Below, one piece after another: positions 1 to 6,897 of a stretch of DNA of 20,491 nucleotides. Position 1 is the first letter of the stretch; the number at the start of each line of letters is the position of its first letter. Both the position numbers and the translations under genes were made by a program. Source of the DNA: a bacterium. Its GTDB lineage: Bacteria; Cyanobacteriota; Vampirovibrionia; Obscuribacterales; Obscuribacteraceae. The stretch lies in assembly GCA_030431355.1 (NCBI GenBank), contig JAUIJG010000034.1, positions 1 through 20,491 of the forward strand. The letters are read 5' to 3'. The notes below the pieces were generated by a model. It ran no database searches. It was not told the DNA's origin and saw only the letters and a program-made list of their open reading frames with translations.

Positions 1-2
1 AG

Positions 3-47
3 AACTTAAATGACTGGGCGGACGTATTGGAGGTTCTAGAGCCATGA
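3..47 (+). CDS. C-terminal end of a probable primase/TOPRIM protein (partial)
   Basis: An open frame from base 3 encodes NLNDWADVLEVLEP and then stops at TGA 45-47. The stop overlaps the ATG of the next gene as ATGA, a usual sign of translational coupling. The 'LNDW' motif near the end resembles the 'DLNDW' motif found near the C-terminus of phage and plasmid TOPRIM-type primases, and such genes often precede DUF927 genes. Only 14 residues are visible, so the family is inferred mainly from context. The SD-like GGAGG at 29-33 for the next gene lies inside this coding end. Confidence 0.45.
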   Translation, partial: NLNDWADVLEVLEP

Positions 48-1867
48 GCGCAGAACCAGTAAAGCCACTATCCAAGGATGATCTCAATCTATTGAAACCG
101 GAGAAGCCAGATCCCTGGCTGGCAATTAAAGAGTACTTGCCACCTGGCTACTCTATAGATCCGCGTGGCGTTGCTTTGTTGAAGGAAACCAAAGCTAAGG
201 ACGATGACACGCTAGTCGAGAAGACTTACTTTGCCGGACCAGTCTGGGTTAGTGCACTAACTCGACAGCCGGACCAGGTCAACTATGGAAGTTTAGTTGA
301 GTGGGTAAATATTGATGGTGTAGAAAAGCAGCAAGCTGTTCCACATAAGGCCTTTCATGATCCTAAGAGTACGATTGCCCAAGATTTAGCCGATCAAGGT
401 CTAAGAATTGTGCCTGGCCGGCAGAAGGATCTTGTAAGATATCTGGAAGCTTTTAGTACCACCATTCGACGGAGAAACCAGTCTGTAGGCCAGATTGGTT
501 GGATAGACGATGTAGATGGAAAGCTAAGTTACGTACTTCCTACACAAACCATTTCGCCTGATACAGCGCCTGAAAAAATTGTCTTTCAGCCGGAAAGATA
601 TAGCCCTAGTAGTTCAACCATATTTAGTGCTGGAACTCTTGATGAGTGGAAGGAGAGAGTTTGTTTGCCTCTGGCGGATGAGCCATATATGCTTTTTTCG
701 CTATTTGTAGCATTTGCTGGACCCTTGCTGAAGTATTCAGATATTGATAGCGGGGGGTTCCACTTCTTCCAAAGAACTAGTAGAGGAAAGACAACGGCAC
801 TCCAAGTTGCTGGAAGTGTTTGGGGCCGTGGAGCCGATCCGTCAATTGCTCCATCAGAAGCGTTTATTCAGAGGTGGAACACCACTCCCAATGCTCTAGA
901 AGCAGTAGCTGCTGCACATAACGACATGCTTTTAGCAATTGACGAAATTGGAACTTGCGACGCCAAAGATTTCGGCAAGCTTATTTATGACCTTTTTGGT
1001 GGGACTGGAAAGTCGAGGCTTAATAGTGCCAGCCAGCTCAAGGAATCGAGAACATGGCGAAATCTTGTTCTATCGACCGGAGAAGTATCCATTGAGCAGA
1101 AGCTTGAAGGTCAAGGAGCACCAAAAGGCGGGCAAAAAATCCGATTCTGCGATATCCCAATAGATGACTCTCTAATCATTAAAAAATGCGACCAGAGGGA
1201 CTTTGTTGATTCCATAAAGACCGCTTGTTCAAATTACTTTGGCACGGCAGGACCAGCTTTTATTGAGGCTATTGTCTCCGAATACGACAGTGCCCAACTA
1301 TTAAGAGAGTCCGTAAGGGCTGAGCTTGAGCGAGCATTTAGTAGGCTTATACCGGAAGGACAGGACAGAGAAACTATGAGGCTTGGTAAAAGGTTTGCTC
1401 TTGTCGAAGCCGCTGGTAGATTAGCGAAAAATCTACTTTTACTGCCTATTACTGATGACCAAATTACTTTTGCAATGGACTTCGTTTGTTCTGCCTGGCT
1501 TGAAAGTCCTGGCGGTATCAATGATGGTGAAAGAGTTATTTCAAGTCTGCGCAACTTTATTCTGGCCAATAAGGACAGATTTGCTAACGGGGACAAGGAA
1601 GATGGTAGGCGAAATGGTCCACTGGCTGGATATTACACCGACTATAGAAAAGGCACAGAGTTTGTTGAGAAGCTTTGGTTGTTCACAAGTAAACAGTTGT
1701 CAGAAGCCTGCGGTGGAGTAGACCCCAAATTGGCTGCCAAGGTTCTGGCTGATGCCGGTTTGATTCATAGTAACGAAGGTAGAGGGACCTTCAAATGCAG
1801 GCTAGAGGTACTCGGAGATAAAGAACGTGGGCGCTTTTATGCCATAAAAGACTCAATTCTTGACTAA
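44..1867 (+). CDS. DUF927 helicase/primase-like replication protein
   Basis: This 607-residue protein matches the DUF927 family, ATPase-like proteins of phages, plasmids and integrated islands that usually follow or are fused to TOPRIM primases. A Walker A-like motif, QRTSRGKTT, lies near residues 242-250 and a Walker B-like LLAIDEIG near 296-303. The central part (about 200-400) is the P-loop core. The C-terminal 90 residues, with KLWLFTSKQL and a following LAAKVLADAGLI segment, look like a small winged-helix-type domain common in this family. ATG 44 overlaps the stop of the upstream gene, with GGAGG at 29-33 upstream. The protein probably drives replication of the element and may act on the repeats just downstream. 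ATPase/helicase activity is inferred from family and motifs. Confidence 0.85.
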   Translation: MSAEPVKPLSKDDLNLLKPEKPDPWLAIKEYLPPGYSIDPRGVALLKETKAKDDDTLVEKTYFAGPVWVSALTRQPDQVNYGSLVEWVNIDGVEKQQAVPHKAFHDPKSTIAQDLADQGLRIVPGRQKDLVRYLEAFSTTIRRRNQSVGQIGWIDDVDGKLSYVLPTQTISPDTAPEKIVFQPERYSPSSSTIFSAGTLDEWKERVCLPLADEPYMLFSLFVAFAGPLLKYSDIDSGGFHFFQRTSRGKTTALQVAGSVWGRGADPSIAPSEAFIQRWNTTPNALEAVAAAHNDMLLAIDEIGTCDAKDFGKLIYDLFGGTGKSRLNSASQLKESRTWRNLVLSTGEVSIEQKLEGQGAPKGGQKIRFCDIPIDDSLIIKKCDQRDFVDSIKTACSNYFGTAGPAFIEAIVSEYDSAQLLRESVRAELERAFSRLIPEGQDRETMRLGKRFALVEAAGRLAKNLLLLPITDDQITFAMDFVCSAWLESPGGINDGERVISSLRNFILANKDRFANGDKEDGRRNGPLAGYYTDYRKGTEFVEKLWLFTSKQLSEACGGVDPKLAAKVLADAGLIHSNEGRGTFKCRLEVLGDKERGRFYAIKDSILD

Positions 1868-1871
1868 GTAA

Positions 1872-1963
1872 GTTTGTCCCACGTGTCCCAAAGTGATTTG
1901 GCTTAATGGGACGCTGGAGATCGTTGGCAGGTAAGGGCTTTAGGGTTTGTCCCACGTGTCCCA
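1872..1963 (+). repeat. Two exact 19-bp copies, each with two TGTCCCA sites
   Basis: The 19-mer GTTTGTCCCACGTGTCCCA is present at 1872-1890 and again, unchanged, at 1945-1963. The copies are 73 bp apart, about seven helical turns. Each copy contains two TGTCCCA cores 9 bp apart, joined by CG. These form the left, oppositely oriented group of the candidate origin. Confidence 0.9.
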
Positions 1964-1996
1964 CGAAAAAACAGAAAGGTGATAAATATTCTTAAG

Positions 1997-2028
1997 GATA
2001 TACCCGGTGTATATCTATTGTGTATATC
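1997..2028. repeat. GATATAC/GTATATC dyad cluster in the AT-rich core
   Basis: GATATAC at 1997-2003 and GTATATC at 2009-2015 form an inverted repeat with the loop CCGGT. A second GTATATC is at 2022-2028, 13 bp from the first and followed by GGG. This may be a second protein-binding site or a melting element in the candidate origin. Confidence 0.6.
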
Positions 2029-2120
2029 GGGTTGCCTTTAATTTCTCCTTCTTATATTTACTATTTTTTGGGACAAATAATAGAAATAAAGAAATAGAGA
2101 GGAATTCGAGGATTTTTTGG

Positions 2121-2162
2121 TTGGGACAACCTTGGGACAAACGTGGGACAACCTTGGGACAG
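2121..2162 (+). repeat. Tandem array of four 11-bp TTGGGACAA-type repeats
   Basis: Four units start at 2121, 2132, 2143 and 2154: TTGGGACAACC, TTGGGACAAAC, GTGGGACAACC and TTGGGACAGAA. The exact 11-bp period puts every core on the same face of the DNA helix, as expected for cooperative protein binding. Further single copies are at 2068-2076 and 2222-2230. Confidence 0.9.
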
Positions 2163-2282
2163 AAGCTCCATTGGTTGCCCAAAAGGTAATACCAGTAAGC
2201 GATTTGCGACTCTCATTCCCTTTGGGACAAGCACTGTTTTCATTAGAAAAGTTGGCTCTTACGTTGAATTCTTGAGCGTTTT

Positions 2283-2294
2283 GGGATTAATCCC
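2283..2294. repeat. 12-bp perfect palindrome GGGATTAATCCC
   Basis: The palindrome lies at 2283-2294, flanked by TTTT on the left and TTTTCG on the right. It is 53 bp right of the last TGGGACA site. It could be an operator for a dimeric regulator. No function can be assigned from sequence alone. Confidence 0.4.
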
Positions 2295-2370
2295 TTTTCG
2301 CCCAGGCGGGCTAATTGGCAACCGGATTTAATTTACATTGCCCGTATGCTAGATAGGTATGGGGTCTCAA

Positions 2371-2506
2371 AGCCTTGCCTGGCATAGGATGCCTCCATCG
2401 GCGGGGTCACATAAAATAACTTTAGGGACTCCTAGGAACCACAAAGAGCTTTCTACGTCTTATGATAGTAACCGGGTTTGAGGCAAGCGCCAGCATGCTT
2501 TAGGCT
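2371..2506 (+). ncRNA. Candidate structured RNA (long imperfect hairpin)
   Basis: Six short stems nest in the correct order across this gene-free stretch: AGCC 2371-2374 with GGCT 2503-2506; TGGC 2380-2383 with GCCA 2489-2492; GCCTC 2391-2395 with GAGGC 2480-2484; GGTCAC 2405-2410 with GTAACC 2468-2473 (one mismatch); ATAA 2411-2414 with TTAT 2460-2463; and a small internal AAAG/CTTT hairpin at 2443-2452. This gives a rod-like imperfect hairpin of about 136 nt. The strand is not known; plus is chosen because the flanking genes are on plus. I do not recognise an RNA family, and chance folding is possible. Confidence 0.35.
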
Positions 2507-2508
2507 AC

Positions 2509-2535
2509 TTTACATGTATTTGGTTATGCTATAAG
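2509..2535 (+). promoter_or_regulatory. Promoter for the small ORF and dGTPase genes
   Basis: A -35-like TTTACA (2509-2514) is followed after 15 bp by TATAAG (2530-2535). The -10 is of the extended type, with TG at 2527-2528 (TGcTATAAG), which can offset the short spacer. Transcription would start near 2542, about 23 bp before ATG 2565. Confidence 0.5.
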
Positions 2536-2564
2536 ATTGGTAACCCTTTGAAACTGGTGAGATT

Positions 2565-2786
2565 ATGAATAAGTCAAAACAGGAAATGATTCTGGAAGTT
2601 CTGAGTAAGAAGAGTGATATAACTTTGGATGAGTTAACTGAAGAACTCGTAGAGAACCACCGGTATGTTGAAAGGCTGGAGGTTCTGGCAGCCCTTAGAC
2701 CACTCCAATCGGCAAATAAGGTTTCAATGAGCGATGACGGCAGAATCAGCCTTGCAGGAGCTTGCATCAGCGCCTCGATACGGTAG
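2565..2786 (+). CDS. Small hypothetical protein, winged-helix-like, overlapping dGTPase
   Basis: The 73-residue, mostly charged protein starts at ATG 2565 with GGTGAG upstream at a suitable distance. The segment ILEVLSKKSDITLDELTEEL (about 10-29) has the helix pattern of the first part of a winged helix-turn-helix, and the following KVSMSDDGRISL fits a wing hairpin. No family is recognised with certainty. It overlaps the dGTPase gene by 53 bp in another frame and shares its promoter, so it may couple translation of the dGTPase or regulate it. A gene that only serves as a leader for coupling is the alternative. Confidence 0.6.
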   Translation: MNKSKQEMILEVLSKKSDITLDELTEELVENHRYVERLEVLAALRPLQSANKVSMSDDGRISLAGACISASIR

Positions 2787-4095
2787 ATTTATTGAAGAGC
2801 TTAAGAATGAGGACCCTCGAACTCCTACGCAAGTAGATAGGGACAGGGTCCTTTATAGTACTTGGTTCGCAAGGTTAGCGGAAGTTACTCAGGTAGTTTC
2901 GGCGGACCATGGATATGTATTTCACAATAGATTGACTCACTCTCTGAAAGTAGCTCAATTGACTCAGAGAATGGCTGAATACTTCAATAGGAAATACAGT
3001 CAGCAGGACCTTATTCGCTGTGGTGGGCTTGACGTACATGCAGCTGAAACAGCGGCTCTGGCGCATGATATCGGCCATCCTCCGTTTGGTCATCTTGCTG
3101 AAAAGGTCTTGGATGATTATCTCCGGACAGAGGCAAAACTAAATGACGGATTTGAAGGAAACGCACAGTCATTCCGTATTATTGCTCACTTAGCGGTAGG
3201 TGATGGTGTCAGACTAGGAAAAGAAGATCCAATTGAGTTTGGATTGAATCCTACAAGAGCGACTCTGAACGCAGTTCTTAAGTATCCTTGGCTATTTGCT
3301 GGAAAGCCTACGGGAAAGCACAAGTGGGGAGCCTATGATATAGACAAGCAATTTTTCGAATTTGCCAGAGCCGATTTTTCGTTTGATCCTCATACGAAGT
3401 GCTTGGAGGCTGAGTTAATGGATTGGGCCGACGATATAACTTATGCCGTTCACGATGTTACTGACTTTTACTGTGCAGGAAAAATCCCTTTAGACCGGTT
3501 ACTAGACAAACATGGGCATGAAAGAGGAGAGTTTTTCAAAGGAGTTTTTAAACGCAACGAAGAGAATCCCAAGTTCACAGAAAGAAAGGAAGAGCTTAAG
3601 GCGGCGTTTGATAGGGCGCTATCTGAGGCTTTTGGCGGTTTCCCTTACCGAAGCTACAGTGGCATAAGATGGGAGCGAATTGTGCTTTGGCAGATAGTGA
3701 CAAAGCTAATCACAAGGTATGTAGGTGCCATTAAATTGAACGACAAGCCGTATGCAGACCAGTGCACCGTATTGATTGACCCAGAACTTCAGCTTGAGGT
3801 AGAGATGCTGAAGCAGCTGACCTGGCACTATGTTATCGATAATAATGAATTGGCAACTCTGCAGGCTGGACAAAAAGAAGTTGTGAGATTGGTATTAGAT
3901 GCTCTGGTAAAAGCAGCAAAGAAAGAGAAGCCTTGGAAGCTGTTTCCACCATTTTACGAGAAGCAACTTTACTTATGTGAAGATGATGAGCAGGTTGTTA
4001 GAGTGGCTGCAGACTGTGTCAGCAGCATGACAGAGAAGGAAATCGTAACTCTGTATAACAAGATTACAGGCCGAAAAATTGGTCCAAATCTGTAG
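2734..4095 (+). CDS. dGTPase-like HD-domain triphosphohydrolase
   Basis: The 453-residue protein has the signature of deoxyguanosine triphosphate triphosphohydrolases, which cleave dNTPs to the nucleoside and tripolyphosphate. The N-terminal RDRVLYSTWFARL matches the family's RDRIIHS..FRRL block. The HD metal ligands are H69 (NRLTHS), H111-D112 (AHDIGHPPFGH) and D234 (ADDITYAVHD). FEGNAQ at 140-145 is the conserved substrate-site motif. The C-terminal half is the helical dGTPase region, so the length is normal. ATG 2734 has no clear SD and overlaps the upstream ORF, with an in-frame TGA at 2728-2730, so coupled translation is likely. Cellular dGTPases tune dNTP pools and some defend against phages by depleting dNTPs. 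In this island either role is possible, and true substrate preference cannot be read from sequence. Confidence 0.88.
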   Translation: MTAESALQELASAPRYGRFIEELKNEDPRTPTQVDRDRVLYSTWFARLAEVTQVVSADHGYVFHNRLTHSLKVAQLTQRMAEYFNRKYSQQDLIRCGGLDVHAAETAALAHDIGHPPFGHLAEKVLDDYLRTEAKLNDGFEGNAQSFRIIAHLAVGDGVRLGKEDPIEFGLNPTRATLNAVLKYPWLFAGKPTGKHKWGAYDIDKQFFEFARADFSFDPHTKCLEAELMDWADDITYAVHDVTDFYCAGKIPLDRLLDKHGHERGEFFKGVFKRNEENPKFTERKEELKAAFDRALSEAFGGFPYRSYSGIRWERIVLWQIVTKLITRYVGAIKLNDKPYADQCTVLIDPELQLEVEMLKQLTWHYVIDNNELATLQAGQKEVVRLVLDALVKAAKKEKPWKLFPPFYEKQLYLCEDDEQVVRVAADCVSSMTEKEIVTLYNKITGRKIGPNL

Positions 4096-4104
4096 CTGAG
4101 TAGG

Positions 4105-4653
4105 TCAGGCGTGAGGGTCTAACATCACTCTGTCCAAGAAATCAGTGAAAGAAGTAGCGACTAGAGTCAGGTTTTTCCTCTTCCAGTCACCGGGAACTTT
4201 CAGTCCTTCCTCTTCATAGTGTTCTGGCTCTATCAATCCTTCTCTGAACCAGAAAAACACTTTATTCCTCTCTTCTCCTTTAAGACCAAGCAGAAATTGA
4301 TTTGTCATTACGTCATCGGCTATAGCGAGCATCTGTTCAGGGAAAAATTCATATATGGGGGATACCTTCAGGTGAAAAAGAAGACTGGTCCCTTTGAAAT
4401 CGCCTCCGAAAAAATTACCAATAGGTACGGCTAAGTCATCATTAATAGTGACGTCTGAAGGTGGCTTCTCAATAGTTCTAACCACCGCAGATGGTTCATA
4501 GTGAGACCACCCATACTTAAGAACGAATTCTTTGTATTCTCTGGGAAGAGTCTCTCCAAGTATGGACTCTACTTCGGCAAGGTCTTCTTCAGAACACGGA
4601 ATGAAGTCCTCGCCACTTGGGCACAGAATCGGTTTCTCTTCTCTTGTATTCAA
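4105..4653 (-). CDS. SMI1/KNR4 (SUKH) family immunity protein
   Basis: The 182-residue protein carries the SUKH-type opening CSEEDLAEVESILGETLP followed by REYKEFVLKYGW, matching SMI1/KNR4 immunity proteins that bind and neutralise nuclease toxins of polymorphic toxin systems. It lies directly after the toxin gene, one base after the toxin stop, on the same strand. The start is TTG 4653, since no ATG or GTG lies near the N-terminus. AGGA about 10 bp upstream, inside the toxin end, may serve as SD. The gene order, toxin then immunity, is the standard one. The match between this SUKH protein and this toxin is inferred from adjacency. Confidence 0.82.
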   Translation of the reverse strand: MNTREEKPILCPSGEDFIPCSEEDLAEVESILGETLPREYKEFVLKYGWSHYEPSAVVRTIEKPPSDVTINDDLAVPIGNFFGGDFKGTSLLFHLKVSPIYEFFPEQMLAIADDVMTNQFLLGLKGEERNKVFFWFREGLIEPEHYEEEGLKVPGDWKRKNLTLVATSFTDFLDRVMLDPHA

Positions 4654-4654
4654 T

Positions 4655-6895
4655 CTATGGTGTCCTTAGCTTGGCTGCATATCCAGTATGCCCGAATGCA
4701 GTATGTCTTTCTCTGTCAACAAGTTGAAAAATGTGATTGCCATTTGGGGCTTTTCCAAAGTGATGGGCAGTTATGTTCTCTTTTTGAAACTCGGCCTTAA
4801 CCGCGCTTTTTGTGTTCAATCCTTTCCAGTTCTTTTTTGCTAGATCCGCTTGAAATCTATCAATGTCCAGTCTTTGATTTCCTGGCAGATGTCCTTTGAA
4901 TTCATAATTGATGCCGTCATGGGAGATACTTTTCATATCAGGAACTCCCTTTTCCATAGGAATTAGTACGTCTTCTTTCAGATTGAATGCTTTCCTTGCC
5001 TCTTCGTTGGGTCTGAAGTATAGCTTACCCTTTGAAGTTAGAAAGTCCCCTGATCTTGGCTTTCTCCATCTTGCAGGCCACTTGATACCTTCTGAGAGCT
5101 TCTGTCCATCAAGCAGCCAGCCTTCGTTAATTGGTAGGTCATCGGCTACCACTGAGCCAATTTTAGTGCCAGCTTTGATACTGGAACTGGTTACATTACC
5201 TGAGCGACCTGCGCCCTGGAGCCCACCAGATTCGGTTCCTTCCCCCTTGACCATGAGGTTATAGAGATCGTCTATAGCTGAGCCACCAGGCGGACCTCTT
5301 GAGATAGGAGGACCAAGAGTAGCTAGAGCCGGTCTTTGGCTATTGCCTATGTTAGAAGCTATTTGAGCAAGCTTCGCCTTTCCGGAAGCAAGCTTCTGTT
5401 TGCCTGCTGCTGCAATCATTTTCAGCTCTGAGCTAAGCTGGCCAACATGCGGCTTAAGCACCTTGCCTGCTCTTGTGAAAGCCTTAGCAGTAAGCTGACC
5501 TGCTTGAGTACTGCCGGTTGGATTGGCGGACCAAAATAGAATCTTTCCGAGAACTTTCCCCTGTTCCTTCTGCGATAAACTTGAGTAATTTTCGGATGCT
5601 TCGACCGCCTTGGTTGCCGCTGCAGTTAGGAGGTTGTTAAAAGCTCCGCTATCCTGTGCTGCCGCATTTAGTGCTGACTCAGTTGCATTGGCAAAGGTAG
5701 CTCCAAATGCTTCTGCCGCTTCTGCTGTAGCTTTAAGAGTACCCACTGGATCACTTTTAAAGGCTTCTGTTTGTTGAACGGCTGCATTGAATGCTGATGT
5801 TGCCCCTTGCTTTACTTCTTCCTTTGCTTCGTTGAGTCCCTCTCCTATACCTTCAAACTTGTCAGATAGGTCTTTGGCGACTCTATCCCTTTGGGCTGGG
5901 TCGGTTACACCTTCCACCGCTCTTTTGCGCAGTGATTCAGCAAAAGCCTTAAGCTGGTTGTCCACCATTGGTCTGTTAGGGCTAGTATCTATGGGGTTTG
6001 AAAAGGTCCCTGGACTGTCAGACTGATCCGGAATAGTGTTAGAAGGTGGAGAATTGTTGCCGGAATTAGTTGTTCCTGGAGATGGATTGACTTGATTTGT
6101 TCCGGTATTGCTTTTGGTATTGCCAGGCGGAATGACATTCCCTTGGACTACTCGATTGATAGGTGGTGCAAGTGGTGGCATTTGACCGGACTGCTGCCCT
6201 GGAGGAGTCAACTGCTGAATCAAGCTGGCTAGTTGTTGCGCTGCTCCTGCGGCACCTACCGCTGCATCCCAAAGTTTTCTAGTAATGGAGCTAGTTCCAT
6301 TGAGAATTTCTTGAGCCTGTTCTAAGAGCTTGCCACCAGCCTTTATGTGAGGATCATTGGCGTCATGAGGTTTGTAGCGGTTCTGCCCGTAGGCTTCAAA
6401 TTCTGCTTTAGCTTGTCTAATCAGAGACTCAGCTTGCCTGAACTTGGTAGAAACTGCCTGGCCTGATGGATTTGAGTCAAGAACTGAATAGTCTTCTTGT
6501 AGTCTCTGTTCTTGCTCTGGACCAAAGCTAAGACAGGAACTCATTGTCTCTGCCAATTGTCCTAGTATAAACGAGGCATCCCTTGCTGCATCTGCCACCT
6601 TCATTAACTGGCGGTCGACCTGAGCTGAACCTAAAAGCCTGAACTGACCTTGATAGATAGGGTCATGAAGTCTATTTGTTGAATAGCTTGGGTCTCTCTG
6701 GATTGTGGATGGAGTATTCCCCGAAGGAATGGAAATCTGGTCTCTTCCTATTTGTCTTCGATAGGAGCCTGCATCAATGTCACGGGCTTGGTTTCTAGAA
6801 TAAGGATTATTTTGATATCGATAATCCTTAGCAATTCCGGGCGGGATGAGCAGAAAAAGCAGCAGAACTAGACTTAGTATTACTTTAAATGGCAC
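4655..6895 (-). CDS. Exported polymorphic toxin with C-terminal HNH/EndoVII (WHH-like) nuclease domain
   Basis: The 746-residue protein starts at GTG 6895 with a Sec-type signal peptide (KVILSLVLLLFLLIPPGIA), so it is predicted to be exported. A helical region is followed by a P/G/S/N/T-rich linker (about 225-320), an alanine-rich helical stretch (about 325-500), and a C-terminal domain from about 575. The last 40 residues contain AHH at 710-712, Q724, V726, H731 and GHTGY at 735-739. This follows the WHH-type nuclease pattern (xHH...QLV...H..xGHTG) with Ala in place of Trp. A SUKH immunity gene follows at once, which supports a toxin role. The toxin has no PAAR, RHS, LXG or other known secretion tag that I can see, so delivery is unclear. 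DNA or RNA as target is unknown. Confidence 0.75.
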   Translation of the reverse strand: MPFKVILSLVLLLFLLIPPGIAKDYRYQNNPYSRNQARDIDAGSYRRQIGRDQISIPSGNTPSTIQRDPSYSTNRLHDPIYQGQFRLLGSAQVDRQLMKVADAARDASFILGQLAETMSSCLSFGPEQEQRLQEDYSVLDSNPSGQAVSTKFRQAESLIRQAKAEFEAYGQNRYKPHDANDPHIKAGGKLLEQAQEILNGTSSITRKLWDAAVGAAGAAQQLASLIQQLTPPGQQSGQMPPLAPPINRVVQGNVIPPGNTKSNTGTNQVNPSPGTTNSGNNSPPSNTIPDQSDSPGTFSNPIDTSPNRPMVDNQLKAFAESLRKRAVEGVTDPAQRDRVAKDLSDKFEGIGEGLNEAKEEVKQGATSAFNAAVQQTEAFKSDPVGTLKATAEAAEAFGATFANATESALNAAAQDSGAFNNLLTAAATKAVEASENYSSLSQKEQGKVLGKILFWSANPTGSTQAGQLTAKAFTRAGKVLKPHVGQLSSELKMIAAAGKQKLASGKAKLAQIASNIGNSQRPALATLGPPISRGPPGGSAIDDLYNLMVKGEGTESGGLQGAGRSGNVTSSSIKAGTKIGSVVADDLPINEGWLLDGQKLSEGIKWPARWRKPRSGDFLTSKGKLYFRPNEEARKAFNLKEDVLIPMEKGVPDMKSISHDGINYEFKGHLPGNQRLDIDRFQADLAKKNWKGLNTKSAVKAEFQKENITAHHFGKAPNGNHIFQLVDRERHTAFGHTGYAAKLRTP

Positions 6896-6897
6896 TT

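Larger units (their letters stand above)
1872..2230. other. Candidate replication origin: two inverted iteron-like groups around an AT-rich core
   Basis: No convincing gene lies between 1868 and 2564. TGTCCCA occurs at 1875, 1884, 1948 and 1957. Its complement TGGGACA occurs at 2069, 2122, 2133, 2144, 2155 and 2223. A six-base partial copy is at 1907-1912. The left group points one way and the right group the other, and the stretch between them (about 1964-2120) is strongly AT-rich and holds GATATAC/GTATATC dyads. Such a layout next to a replication gene matches origins of phage-inducible islands and iteron plasmids. The alternative is a multi-site operator for a repressor. Confidence 0.55.

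Noticed and set aside
2007..2331. Short frames inside the repeat-rich region after DUF927
   Set aside because: They translate the TGGGACA repeats and AT-rich core, lack SD sites and differ in frame; no codon bias supports them.
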